NCBI GenBank assembly: GCA_001768515.1
Contig: MEOA01000005.1
Span: 1-64,000 of the forward strand
Length of the DNA stretch: 64,000 bases
Origin: Bacteroidetes bacterium GWE2_42_24
GTDB lineage: Bacteria; Bacteroidota; Bacteroidia; Bacteroidales; TTA-H9
Reading direction: 5' to 3'
Shown here: positions 8,546-17,229 of the stretch, piece by piece
Layout: every line of letters starts with the position of its first letter
Numbering within the stretch: position 1 is the stretch's first letter
Translations under genes and position numbers: made by a program
The notes under the pieces: generated by a model
The model's input: the letters and a program-made list of their open reading frames with translations, nothing else
Told to the model about the DNA's origin: nothing
Database searches by the model: none

Positions 8546-10558
8546 ATGGGCAAACAAGCGCAATCAAAAAACACCAGAATGGTACCAGCCACCTTTTTCT
8601 CGAGGGTTGAACGTTATATTCCTTTGCTGATTATCCTGCTGGCCTTCATTTTTTATGGGAATACCCTAAAAAATGGTTATTCGCTTGATGATGAACTCAA
8701 CACCCACATAAATCCACAGGTGGCCGGAGGAATCAAAGCCATCCCAGATATTCTGACTTCGATGTATTATCAGGAAGAAGGCAATATTGGGAAACTCAGT
8801 TTCGGTTACCGGCCGTTGACTAAAATTACTTTTGCCATCGAAGCAAGCTTATTTGGTAATAACCCTAAGCGTTTACTGAAAGTAAGTCATTTTATGAACG
8901 TATTGCTTTATGCCCTTACCATACTTATTTTGCTGAGCGTTTTGAAAAAACTTTTCAAAGCCTGGCATCCGGCTTTTCCGTTAATGATATCACTTCTTTT
9001 TTTAGCGCATCCTCTTCACACAGAAGTAGTAGCCAGTCTCAAAAACAGGGAAGAAATCCTTAGCCTTATGGGAGGATTGGGAGCGCTCTACTTCCTACTT
9101 CGATATACCGAAACAAATCACTGGAAATACTTAGTGTTCAGCGTATTGACTTTCATCGCAGGATATTTGTCAAAGTCTTCAATTCTTACATTTCTGATCA
9201 TCTATCCTCTTTCTCTCTACTTCTTTACTGACATTAAGCACAGAAAACTTTTAATTGTCACAGCAATCTTTTTAGTAGTCCTTCTGGCCTCACAGATATT
9301 ACCCCGTCTATGGCTTCCTGACCAGATCAGGCCAACTGAATTAGTAGAGAATCCTTTATTCATGGATCACTCTCTTTCACACCGGATTGGCACCGGTATG
9401 GTAGTATTGCTTCATTACCTGGTTCAAATGATTCTCAATCCTGCCGATATGGCCTTCTACTATGGGTTCGATATGTTTCCGGTGGTAGGTATTACCAATG
9501 TCACAGCGATCATGTCGTTACTTATACACATTGGCCTGTTTTGTGTTGCGGTGTGGCAATGGAACAAGCAGAAGGTCATTTCTTATGCAATACTTTTCTA
9601 TCTTGTCACCATCTCGATGTATTCTAATATAATCGTCCCAGTAGTAGGAATAGCGGCTGAAAGGTTTCTGTTTATTCCATCAATTGGCTTTTGTATAGCA
9701 CTGGCTTTGGGTATTATGAGAATTAGCCGCACGCGGAAAGAAAACTGGATGAGGTTTAAACCAGATTCGCTTTACGCATCAACACTCATGATCCTCATCA
9801 TGGTAATTTACGCCGGAATCACCATTAACCGCAATGCGGACTGGCAAGACCTTCCAACCCTATATAAAGCCGATATTCCTAAACTGGAACGTTCGGTAAA
9901 GGCCAACACTCAATATGCCGGCAATATTCTTTATACAATATTCAATGGCCAACCTCCTAAAGAACCGACACGGGAGGATGTGCGTACAATGCTGTTACAT
10001 TTCAATCGCGCGCTGAAAGTTCAACCCGACTATTACGACGCATTAAACAGCAAAGGGAGCATATATTCAACACTCTTGGGAGAACAGGACGAGGCTATCA
10101 GGCTATTCCTTCTTGCTACAAAGTCAAAGCCCAAGATTACAGCTGCCTGGATCAATCTTGGATATTCCTATATTGAAAAAGGCAACTATAATAAGGCCAT
10201 CGAAGCCTATGAAAGAGTGCTTGAGCTAGATCCAAAAAGGATGAAAGCCATCTTCAAACTTGCTGAAGTATATCAAAAGAAAGGGGAGATTTCAGAAGCT
10301 ATAGCCCTAAACGAGAGAGCGATGCAAATGGATACAGCTTCCGAGTTACCTTATATAAATATTGGCAATTACTTTTTGCTGGCGCATGACACCGCCATGG
10401 CTGTTACCTGGTGGCAGAAGGCTGTAGAAAAACAACCACTAGAGCAACTTAGCCGAAACCTCAGCCTCCACTTTCAGCGTATAGGTAATCAGGAAAAAGC
10501 AGAATACTACAGACGAAAAGCAGATGAAGCCAAAGGGGTTGTCATAATCCATAAATAG
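8546..10558 (+). CDS. TMTC-like GT-C membrane protein with C-terminal TPRs
   Basis: 670 residues. The N-terminal two thirds is polytopic (roughly 10 or more membrane spans between residues 20 and 440). The first periplasmic loop contains YSLDDE soon after the first span, then GYRPLTKITFAIE, and HPLHTEVVASLKNREEIL follows at about 155-172. These features match the TMTC/DUF1736 family, relatives of GT-C protein O-mannosyltransferases. The C-terminus (about 480-660) carries at least three TPR units (WINLGYSYIEKGNYNKAIEA and following). Family knowledge suggests transfer of a lipid-linked sugar to proteins in the periplasm. Donor and acceptor are unknown. The stop is directly followed by the next ATG. 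Confidence 0.8.
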   Translation: MGKQAQSKNTRMVPATFFSRVERYIPLLIILLAFIFYGNTLKNGYSLDDELNTHINPQVAGGIKAIPDILTSMYYQEEGNIGKLSFGYRPLTKITFAIEASLFGNNPKRLLKVSHFMNVLLYALTILILLSVLKKLFKAWHPAFPLMISLLFLAHPLHTEVVASLKNREEILSLMGGLGALYFLLRYTETNHWKYLVFSVLTFIAGYLSKSSILTFLIIYPLSLYFFTDIKHRKLLIVTAIFLVVLLASQILPRLWLPDQIRPTELVENPLFMDHSLSHRIGTGMVVLLHYLVQMILNPADMAFYYGFDMFPVVGITNVTAIMSLLIHIGLFCVAVWQWNKQKVISYAILFYLVTISMYSNIIVPVVGIAAERFLFIPSIGFCIALALGIMRISRTRKENWMRFKPDSLYASTLMILIMVIYAGITINRNADWQDLPTLYKADIPKLERSVKANTQYAGNILYTIFNGQPPKEPTREDVRTMLLHFNRALKVQPDYYDALNSKGSIYSTLLGEQDEAIRLFLLATKSKPKITAAWINLGYSYIEKGNYNKAIEAYERVLELDPKRMKAIFKLAEVYQKKGEISEAIALNERAMQMDTASELPYINIGNYFLLAHDTAMAVTWWQKAVEKQPLEQLSRNLSLHFQRIGNQEKAEYYRRKADEAKGVVIIHK

Positions 10559-11515
10559 ATGATTTCACAATTAAAGCACAAGATTGAGTTTAAAAGCCAG
10601 GGGGCAACAATGCTCTTTCTGATTCTGCTGGTTGTTGCGGGTATGTTATTCAGCCTTTTACTGGGCTACCTTACCGGTATTCTAATATGGGGTACATCAA
10701 CTGTGCAAGCTGCAACGAACAGCGGAGGAGCGATTACAACCCCCGAAACTATAGGATTTATGAAAACACTGCAGATGATCAATCATGCAGGGACATTTCT
10801 CCTTCCAGCATTAATTTTTCGCTGGTTTATCAGCCATCCGCCGGACTGGCAAGTCCAGGTTCCTGATAATAATATTATTTCCTGGATTATTCTTATTACC
10901 GCGATAAATTTCTCAATCAGCCCATTCATTTCATGGATACAGGAGCTAAACCTGATGATGCAGCTTCCCGAATCTTTAGCCGGACTCGAGCAATGGATGA
11001 AAGAGTTAGAAATGCGGGCAACCTCGCTTACCGAGTCCTTCATTACTTATACAACAATTGCTGGCTTTCTAGCTAACCTGCTTATTTTAGCAATACTTCC
11101 AGCCTTAGGAGAAGAATTGATATTCCGCGGTATCCTGCAACCCGGTTTGACGTCAATATTAAGAAACAGACATCTGGCAATTGTGGTCACAGCCCTACTA
11201 TTCAGCGCGATGCACATGCAGTTCTACGGGTTTCTCCCTCGGTTTCTGTTAGGGCTTCTTTTTGGTTACTTCTTCCTGTGGACAAAAAATATCTGGACTG
11301 CCATCTGGGCACACTTTTTAAACAATGCGACTGCAGTAATCATGGCATTTCTGGCTGACAGAAAGATTACCTCAATTGATTATGAAAAATTTGGCCAGAC
11401 ATCGGGTACTTTTGTGGTTATAGCATCAGCATTCTCTCTTCTGCTAGTTTTCCTGCTATATAAATCTGCGCGAACCTTCCGACCGAAAAATTTATCTGAG
11501 AAAACCTCGGTTTAA
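10559..11515 (+). CDS. CPBP-family intramembrane metalloprotease
   Basis: 318 residues with several hydrophobic spans. It carries the three CPBP/CAAX protease motifs: EELIFRG at 185-191 (catalytic EExxxR), a histidine in FSAMHMQF (H219), and HFLNN at 252-256. Bacterial members are membrane proteases, some acting in signalling, peptide maturation or self-immunity. The substrate here is unknown. The ATG follows the TAG of the preceding gene with no gap (TAGATG), so the two are almost certainly co-translated. Last gene of the serS run. Confidence 0.88.
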   Translation: MISQLKHKIEFKSQGATMLFLILLVVAGMLFSLLLGYLTGILIWGTSTVQAATNSGGAITTPETIGFMKTLQMINHAGTFLLPALIFRWFISHPPDWQVQVPDNNIISWIILITAINFSISPFISWIQELNLMMQLPESLAGLEQWMKELEMRATSLTESFITYTTIAGFLANLLILAILPALGEELIFRGILQPGLTSILRNRHLAIVVTALLFSAMHMQFYGFLPRFLLGLLFGYFFLWTKNIWTAIWAHFLNNATAVIMAFLADRKITSIDYEKFGQTSGTFVVIASAFSLLLVFLLYKSARTFRPKNLSEKTSV

Positions 11516-11741
11516 TATAACTATTATCACTCTTGTTAAATTGATATGACCGAAGATTTTAACAGAAACCTATCGAAAAATCAATCATTTTTAAAGATCA
11601 GCAACTCATTCATCAATTCCACAGAACTGCTTGCGGCAAGATCACCCTTCAGATTCAATATTTGCACTAAAACCTACCTAACAAAACAACTCAAATGTCA
11701 TTTTAAGAAATGTGAAACAATCAAGGTATCCTATTATGAAA

Positions 11742-11777
11742 ACCAAAAGCCAGATAGTCTTACGACATATCCGGCTT
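11742..11777 (-). terminator. Terminator of the ExbB/ExbD operon
   Basis: Read on the minus strand: AAGCCGGATA, an 11-base loop, TATCTGGCTT (10 bp with one G-U), then a T-rich tail. It lies 20 bases past the stop of the last ExbD gene. The hairpin also lies inside a weak 77-codon plus-strand frame (11546-11779), which argues against that frame being a gene. Confidence 0.8.
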
Positions 11778-11797
11778 AGGTAATGTATGATCTTCCG

Positions 11798-12268
11798 TTA
11801 GAGGCTTGCTTTCGAAACCTTTTTACGGGTAGAATAGTTTATCTTAAAGGCACCACATTCTCTGAGTTCCTGTTTGATATCATTAACCAGCCCCATGCGT
11901 ACAGTTTCGTCAACTTTCAAAGAGGTTGTTAACATCTTACGATCGACCTCATCACGCGCTTCGCGTTCTTGGTTAACAAATTCCTGAATGTCAGCAATAG
12001 AAGCGAAGTGGTCGTTGAGTTGTATGCGCGATTCAGTACCGTATTGAGCACGAATAGGAGCTCCAACATAGATATAACTAACCAGAGATTTCTTCTCTAA
12101 CTTCTGTATCTGAGTTGCTTGTGGCGATTTAATACTAACGAGTAAAGTGCTCTCGCGCATGGTAGTAATTACCATGAAGAAGAAAAGAAACATGAACACA
12201 ATATCGGACATTGAACCGGTATTAATACCAGGAACTTTATGCCCGCCTTCTTTTGTAAATCTTGCCAT
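11798..12268 (-). CDS. ExbD/TolR-family biopolymer transport protein
   Basis: 156 residues. The family start is present: INTGSMSDIVFMFLFFFMVIT at about 15-35, the single membrane helix with the conserved Asp (D22) that takes up protons in ExbD/TolR. A short periplasmic domain follows. ExbD works with ExbB to drive TonB or Tol-like machines with the proton gradient. It is the last gene of the minus-strand cluster, 2 bases after the other exbD-like gene. No TonB gene lies in the window. The C-terminus (about 90-156) is rich in charged residues, unlike E. coli ExbD. Confidence 0.88.
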   Translation of the reverse strand: MARFTKEGGHKVPGINTGSMSDIVFMFLFFFMVITTMRESTLLVSIKSPQATQIQKLEKKSLVSYIYVGAPIRAQYGTESRIQLNDHFASIADIQEFVNQEREARDEVDRKMLTTSLKVDETVRMGLVNDIKQELRECGAFKINYSTRKKVSKASL

Positions 12269-12270
12269 AA

Positions 12271-12843
12271 TTATTTTCCTCCAATGTTTTCAGGCTCAGC
12301 TTCGGAAATAGCTACCGGAATAGCTGTTGAGATAGCCTCCGCTTTTTTGGGGTCAGTAAGTTTGGAAAATGCCTGGCCGAATTTCTCTTTTGAAAGTTGA
12401 TCACGAAGTTCATTAATGGCAGCAGTAAGCTGATCCTGAACCTGAATATACATTTCATAAGAAGTTCCACGGTCGTTCTTCAACGAAATAACCCCTTTTG
12501 ATACAGAGACTGTTCCTAACTCGGGAATATTAACCGGTTTTTTTTCAGGATAGTCTACACGATTGGAGGGATTTGCCAAAAATTCCATGGCATCAGCCTT
12601 AAGAGTTCTAACGTCAGATGGTCTTCCGTTTACCAGTAATTGGTCATATTTATTGACCATAACGGTAAAGATATTCCGTTTATTGATTTCTGGTGGCGTT
12701 TGATCTTTTTCAAGCGGTGGCGGAAGTTTCCTGAGAATCCCGTTATCAGTATCGATTGACGAAGTAAGCAGGAAAAAGGTCAACAGTAGAAAACTGATGT
12801 CAGACATCGAACCCGAGTTTATTTCAGCAGTTTGTCTTGCCAT
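12271..12843 (-). CDS. ExbD/TolR-family biopolymer transport protein (second copy)
   Basis: 190 residues. It has the same start plan as its neighbour (INSGSMSDISFLLLTFFLLT, with the conserved Asp at about 15), one membrane helix and a longer periplasmic part with a PPPLEKDQTPPEI linker. A pair of different ExbD proteins after one ExbB is common in Bacteroidota. The two ExbD proteins are clearly diverged and probably form a mixed dimer within the ExbB pore (inference). 20 bases separate it from the upstream small membrane protein. Confidence 0.88.
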   Translation of the reverse strand: MARQTAEINSGSMSDISFLLLTFFLLTSSIDTDNGILRKLPPPLEKDQTPPEINKRNIFTVMVNKYDQLLVNGRPSDVRTLKADAMEFLANPSNRVDYPEKKPVNIPELGTVSVSKGVISLKNDRGTSYEMYIQVQDQLTAAINELRDQLSKEKFGQAFSKLTDPKKAEAISTAIPVAISEAEPENIGGK

Positions 12844-12863
12844 AATATTATAATAACATGGTC

Positions 12864-13190
12864 TTACTTAAACCATTTTGATAATTCAGAATATACCGCT
12901 GTAATAATAGCGGCGGCAAAAAGAAGATAAAATCCCAGAAGTCCTCCGCCAATAACTCTTGACAGGGTTGGACTAATCTGAAACTCACTATAGAAAGCGC
13001 CCTGCTCTGCCGGTGATACACCGATAGCGAAGGCAAATAACACTACTAAAGCCAGTAATGCCAATAGTCCTGTTTTGGCTTTTTTAAGATTGGTTACCAT
13101 GAAATAAACAGGGAACACAATCAAAGCAACAACAGCCACAGCCAGCAAAATGTAGGTTAATGTGAAGCCAATACTAATGAATGTTTCCAT
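12864..13190 (-). CDS. Small three-span membrane protein of the ExbB/ExbD operon
   Basis: 108 residues from the ATG at 13190 (METFISIGFTLTYILL). A TTG two codons earlier is possible but the ATG is simpler. Three hydrophobic spans are visible at about 7-32, 43-60 and 83-102, with a short polar loop (SPAEQGAFYSEFQ) between the second and third. I recognise no named family. The gene sits between exbB (8 bases) and the exbD pair (20 bases) on the same strand. An accessory subunit of the ExbB/ExbD motor is the likely role, by position only. Confidence 0.75.
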   Translation of the reverse strand: METFISIGFTLTYILLAVAVVALIVFPVYFMVTNLKKAKTGLLALLALVVLFAFAIGVSPAEQGAFYSEFQISPTLSRVIGGGLLGFYLLFAAAIITAVYSELSKWFK

Positions 13191-13198
13191 TGTCAAAA

Positions 13199-13996
13199 CT
13201 ACTTTTTAGCGTTCTTGTTTCTAACCAGAATATCCATGAAAGTGATGGTAGCATCCTCCATTGAGTTTACTATTCCATCAACCTTGCTAATAAGATAATT
13301 GTAGAAAACCTGAAGGATAATGGCAACGATAAGACCGAATACAGTTGTGAGCAGAGCTACTTTCATACCACCAGCTACAACGGTCGGAGAGATGTCACCA
13401 GCGGCTTCGATACTGTCAAATGCAGCAACCATACCAACAACTGTCCCCAGGAACCCAAGCATAGGTGCCAGCGCAATGAAAAGAGTAATCCAGCCAAGGT
13501 TATTATTTAACCGGGCCATCAATACACCACCATATGAAACGACTGATTTCTCAACAATTTCAATGCCTTCATTGTAACGATCAAGTCCTTGGTAAAAAAT
13601 ACTGGCAACAGGGCCACGGGTATTACGGCAAATTTCCTTTGCTGCTTCAACACCTTGTGACTCAAGAGCCGTTTCGACTTTATTGAGAAGTTTTGTTGTG
13701 TTGGTAGAAGAAAGGTTCAGGTAAATAATACGCTCAACAACGAGAGCAAGACCAACGATCAAACAGAGCAGAATGGGAGACATCCAACCGGCACCCCCTT
13801 CAATAAATTTACTCTTAAGCATCTGATGGAACGATCGATTTGATTCAGGAGCAGCTTCAGGGGCAACCTCAGGGGTAGTCTGACTAACCTGCGTAGTAGT
13901 GGCAGCCTTTGTCGTGTCACTTTGAGCAGCGACATAATTCGACACTCCAAATGATAGCATTCCTGCTACGGTCAAAAAAGCAACTAGTTTTTTCAT
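13199..13996 (-). CDS. ExbB/TolQ/MotA-family proton channel protein
   Basis: 265 residues. Residues 1-25 look like a signal peptide (MKKLVAFLTV...VAAQ). A Thr/Ala/Glu/Pro-rich linker follows (26-52), then the MotA/TolQ/ExbB domain with three membrane helices at about 72-94, 160-190 and 205-235. The family segment LAPMLGFLGTVVGMVAAFD is at about 174-192. Signal-peptide-bearing ExbB proteins are common in Bacteroidota. It forms the pentameric channel that hosts the ExbD helices. First gene of the four-gene minus-strand cluster. A tRNA gene lies upstream. Confidence 0.9.
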   Translation of the reverse strand: MKKLVAFLTVAGMLSFGVSNYVAAQSDTTKAATTTQVSQTTPEVAPEAAPESNRSFHQMLKSKFIEGGAGWMSPILLCLIVGLALVVERIIYLNLSSTNTTKLLNKVETALESQGVEAAKEICRNTRGPVASIFYQGLDRYNEGIEIVEKSVVSYGGVLMARLNNNLGWITLFIALAPMLGFLGTVVGMVAAFDSIEAAGDISPTVVAGGMKVALLTTVFGLIVAIILQVFYNYLISKVDGIVNSMEDATITFMDILVRNKNAKK

Positions 13997-14061
13997 AGTT
14001 AAACTATTGATTAAATGTTAAATGGTGATGTGTTGTTGAAATTCAAATTAATAAAGGTTTG

Positions 14062-14149
14062 CGGAGAGAAAGGGATTCGAACCCTTGGTACGCTTTCGGC
14101 GTACACACACTTTCCAGGCGTGCGCCTTCGACCACTCGGCCACCTCTCC
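14062..14149 (-). tRNA. tRNA-Ser (anticodon GGA)
   Basis: 88 nt on the minus strand. Acceptor GGAGAGG pairs with TCTCTCC and the discriminator is G. The D arm contains GCCGAGTGGTCGAAGGC. The anticodon arm is CACGC-CTGGAAA-GTGTG with anticodon GGA (reads UCC/UCU). The long class II variable arm TACGCCGAAAGCGTA is typical of serine tRNA. The T arm is AAGGG-TTCGAAT-CCCTT. CCA is not encoded. Confidence 0.97.
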
Positions 14150-14327
14150 GGTTCAAAAATGACATAATTCAAAGGACTTCATTTGAGGGCGCTAATATAC
14201 AAATTTTCTCCAAGGTCAGACATATCCGGTTTTTTTTCATCCCTATAAAATGCCAAAGGACACTTGAATTACAAATAGATAACGCACCTTCCCAACCCGA
14301 TATTTCGTTCAGTCAGAATTTTTTTTA

Positions 14328-15365
14328 TCAGTCCACAGTCATCTCACCACGAAGCGATTGACCAAGTAGTTCCCTGATTTGATCCTGCTCTATCTTTCTA
14401 CCCAACAAAAACATCAGTTTTGCTAAAGCCGACTCAGTGGTGATATCGAACCCACCAATCACACCAATCCGACCGAGATTCACACTGGTCTGATAGCGGC
14501 CAATATCCACCGACCCCTCTTTGCACTGTGTAACATTATATATAAGTATACCACGCCTGATTGCATCAGCAAGCAAATCAAGAAACCAATGGTCTGTAGG
14601 GGCATTGCCAGATCCATAGGTTTCCAATATCAGACCTTTTAATCCTTTAATATTCAATATTCCTGAAATAACATGGGGTGTAATACCCGGAAACAATTTT
14701 AATATTGCCACATTAGTATCTAATTCACGATGTACCTTTAGACGTCTGAAATTAGGTTTAAGTATATGCGATCTGTTATATTTTATATGAATTCCTACTT
14801 CAGCTAACGGAGGATAATTACCCGACAGGAAGGCATCAAAATTTTCAGCATTGAATTTGATGGTACGATTTGCCCTGAATAATCTATTTTCGAAATAGAT
14901 ACAAACCTCAGGCACAATTGGGGTTCCATCTTCATAGGCGGTCGCAATCTCGATACTCGTGATAAAATTCTCTCGTCCGTCCGTTCTGATGACCCCCATC
15001 GGTAATTGTGATCCGGTAAATACAACAGGCTTATTGAGGTGCTCAAGCATAAAACTCAGCATTGAGGCTGTATAAGCCATAGTATCAGTTCCGTGCAAGA
15101 CTACAAAACCGTCGTACACCTCATAGTTTTCCTCTATAACATTAGCGAGCCGAATCCAAAAGGATGGGTTCATATCCGAAGAATCAATGAGGGGATCGAA
15201 TGAAAAGGGATCAATCCGGCAATGCAGACTTTCGAGTACTGGCATCTGTTTATACAAATGATCCCAATCGAAAGATTTTAAAGCCCCGGTCTCAGAATCT
15301 TTTATCATCCCAATGGTACCACCTGTATAGATGACCAATACCGAAGGGCAAGAAGTCAGCGGCAT
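14328..15365 (-). CDS. ansA: Type I (cytoplasmic-type) L-asparaginase
   Basis: 345 residues without a signal peptide. Hydrolyses asparagine to aspartate and ammonia. The first catalytic threonine is in VIYTGGTIGMI (T14), the substrate loop is DSSDM at 61-65, and the second catalytic threonine is in HGTDTMAYTA (T93-D94). TGSQLPMGVIRTDGREN is typical of type I enzymes. It lies 15 bases after tatD on the same strand, so the two are probably one transcript starting at 16150-16180. No clear terminator is seen after its stop. Confidence 0.93.
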   Translation of the reverse strand: MPLTSCPSVLVIYTGGTIGMIKDSETGALKSFDWDHLYKQMPVLESLHCRIDPFSFDPLIDSSDMNPSFWIRLANVIEENYEVYDGFVVLHGTDTMAYTASMLSFMLEHLNKPVVFTGSQLPMGVIRTDGRENFITSIEIATAYEDGTPIVPEVCIYFENRLFRANRTIKFNAENFDAFLSGNYPPLAEVGIHIKYNRSHILKPNFRRLKVHRELDTNVAILKLFPGITPHVISGILNIKGLKGLILETYGSGNAPTDHWFLDLLADAIRRGILIYNVTQCKEGSVDIGRYQTSVNLGRIGVIGGFDITTESALAKLMFLLGRKIEQDQIRELLGQSLRGEMTVD

Positions 15366-15380
15366 ATTTCTGTTGATTTA

Positions 15381-16145
15381 TTAAATACTAAACAATTTTC
15401 TGGCATTGGCTGTCGTAATGCCGGCAACCTCTTCTGCCATCAGCCCTAAATGTGCGGCCATGGCCTCAGCCACCAAACGAGTATAGGCTGGTTCGTTCCT
15501 CTGACCCCTGTGTGGTACGGGTGAGAGATAAGGGGCATCCGTTTCAAGCAGTATATGCTGCAAACCAACTGCCGTAACAATATCCGCCAGATTTGATTTT
15601 CTATATGTAAACACCCCTCCGATTCCCAACATAAAACCAAGGTCAATGGCCCTGCGGGCCTCAGCCTCTGTTCCACTGAAACAATGCAGCACGCCCTTTG
15701 GTTTGTTATTATATGTAGCGAGGATATCCAGAATCAACCCGGTAGCCTCGCGTGAATGAACAACCAACGGGAGGCCAAATTCTACAGATAAATCAATCTG
15801 ATAGCAAAAAATATCAATTTGACGCTGTTGATATGTCTTATCCCAGTAAAGATCAATACCAACCTCTCCAATCGCTACATAACGGCCCGTCTGAATGCCC
15901 TCCACGATCCATGGCAGTGACGAAGGGGTTGCTTCATTTACAGAGGTAGGATGTAGTCCGATCATTGACAGACAGTAACCCGGCCATTCTGAGGCAGTTT
16001 GGTTAAGGCGGTCAATTGTTGACTCATCCACATTCGGCATCAGCAACAATTCGAGACCTGCCTCCTTCGCTCGAAGAATTACCGACGAACGGTCAGCATC
16101 AAAATCTTCAAGGTATATATGGGTGTGGGTGTCTATCAGAAACAT
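15381..16145 (-). CDS. tatD: TatD-family metal-dependent hydrolase
   Basis: 254 residues from the ATG at 16145, which begins MFLIDTHTHIYLEDFD, the conserved family start (metal-binding HTH). The frame is open 11 codons further up, but those overlap the promoter at 16150-16180. Other conserved parts are GEVGIDLYWDKTYQQRQ (Glu metal ligand), PLVVHSREA, VLHCFSG and LLETDAPYLSP. TatD enzymes are 3'-5' exonucleases on DNA and act on peroxide-damaged DNA; some may act on D-aminoacyl-tRNA. First gene of the tatD-ansA pair, divergent from a glycosyltransferase gene. Confidence 0.93.
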   Translation of the reverse strand: MFLIDTHTHIYLEDFDADRSSVILRAKEAGLELLLMPNVDESTIDRLNQTASEWPGYCLSMIGLHPTSVNEATPSSLPWIVEGIQTGRYVAIGEVGIDLYWDKTYQQRQIDIFCYQIDLSVEFGLPLVVHSREATGLILDILATYNNKPKGVLHCFSGTEAEARRAIDLGFMLGIGGVFTYRKSNLADIVTAVGLQHILLETDAPYLSPVPHRGQRNEPAYTRLVAEAMAAHLGLMAEEVAGITTANARKLFSI

Positions 16146-16149
16146 TGTG

Positions 16150-16180
16150 CAAAAATACGAGTTTTTAAAGTCAGGCACAA
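16150..16180 (-). promoter_or_regulatory. tatD-ansA promoter, very close to the start codon
   Basis: On the minus strand: TTG at 16180-16178, a 20-base spacer, then TATTTTTG at 16157-16150, a full match to the Bacteroidota form. The -7 box ends 4 bases before the tatD ATG, so the transcript should start at or next to the start codon. Confidence 0.6.
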
Positions 16181-16197
16181 GATTGACATCATCGCTG

Positions 16198-16205
16198 TAT
16201 CTTTG
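16198..16205 (+). promoter_or_regulatory. -7 element for the family 9 glycosyltransferase gene
   Basis: TATCTTTG matches TAnnTTTG exactly, 34 bases before the TTG start at 16240. No TTG at ideal -33 spacing. It lies next to the divergent tatD promoter, so the two may interfere. Confidence 0.55.
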
Positions 16206-16239
16206 CTTTCCAGTTCAATCATTGTTCACACCTCAGACA

Positions 16240-17229
16240 TTGAAAAAAATCCTCATCATTCGGTTAAGTTCCATGGGCGATATCATACTGACAACACCCG
16301 TTATCAGATGCCTTAATGCTCAACTTGGTGCCAACATCCATTTCGTCACCCGAAGACAAAACGCCTTCCTGCTCGATAAAAACCCCCATATCAGCAAAAT
16401 TCTTACTGTAGAAAAGGATCCGATGGAACTCTTTGGCTTCTTTAGTTCCGAAAACTATGATTTCGTGATCGACCTCCATAACAACATACGAACCCGTCGG
16501 TTTACCCTTTTACTGAACCGCCCAACCAGCAGATTTTCAAAATTAAACATCAAAAAATGGTTACTTGTAAACTTTAATGTCAATAAATTGCCTCACATTC
16601 ACATTGTAGATAGGTATTTTCAGGCTTCTGCCGTGCTGGGGGTGAGCAACGACCATTTGGGGCTTGAATACTATCTTCCCGATAATGCACAGGATCAGGT
16701 CCCGGAATACAGCTCCGGCATTGACAGTGATTACAGCGTTATTGTGGCGGGTGCAAAACACTTCACAAAACAGATCCCAGCCACCATTGCACAACAGGTT
16801 GCTGCCCGGCTTACTGGCAAAGTAATCATTCTGGGTGGTACTGAAGACGCAGAAAAAGGCAGACAGATTGCATCAATAGATACTAAGCGAATTACAAATT
16901 ACTGTGGAAAGATCAGTTTCGATGCATCAGCCTGGATAATAAGCAAGGCGCGGGTGGTAATCACCTCAGATACCGGACTTATGCACGTGGCAGCGGCTTT
17001 CAATCGACCCATAATAACCCTTTGGGGCAATACAGTACCCGAATTTGGGATGTATCCATACATCCCAAAAGATCAAAACCTGTACACTGGTATTGAAAAC
17101 AAATTGCTGGATTGCCGCCCCTGTTCAAAAATTGGCTTTCAAAAATGCCCAAGAGGTCATTTCAAATGCATGTTGGAAGCTGACGTCCAAAAAATAACAA
17201 CCCTGGCCAATATTATAAAAAGGGATTAA
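16240..17229 (+). CDS. Glycosyltransferase family 9 (heptosyltransferase-like)
   Basis: 329 residues from a TTG at 16240 (reads LKKILIIRLSSMGDIILTTP). This is the standard family start, and no ATG fits before the SMGD motif. Codons further upstream overlap the promoter at 16198-16205. The N-terminal SSMGDIILTTPVIR binds the acceptor side. The C-terminal half carries ILGGTEDAEKG and ITSDTGLMHVAAAF (about 248-261), typical of ADP-heptose:LPS heptosyltransferases. A cysteine-rich stretch (DCRPCSKIGFQKCPRGHFKC) near the end is also typical. It likely adds a heptose or related sugar to lipid A core. The last 17 bases overlap the convergent next gene. Confidence 0.88.
   Translation: MKKILIIRLSSMGDIILTTPVIRCLNAQLGANIHFVTRRQNAFLLDKNPHISKILTVEKDPMELFGFFSSENYDFVIDLHNNIRTRRFTLLLNRPTSRFSKLNIKKWLLVNFNVNKLPHIHIVDRYFQASAVLGVSNDHLGLEYYLPDNAQDQVPEYSSGIDSDYSVIVAGAKHFTKQIPATIAQQVAARLTGKVIILGGTEDAEKGRQIASIDTKRITNYCGKISFDASAWIISKARVVITSDTGLMHVAAAFNRPIITLWGNTVPEFGMYPYIPKDQNLYTGIENKLLDCRPCSKIGFQKCPRGHFKCMLEADVQKITTLANIIKRD

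Noticed and set aside
11546..11779. A 77-codon plus-strand frame after the CPBP gene.
   Set aside because: It contains the minus-strand terminator of the ExbB/ExbD operon, has no domain and no start context.
14059..14361. A 100-codon plus-strand frame before the asparaginase gene.
   Set aside because: It reads straight through the antisense strand of tRNA-Ser and has no other support.
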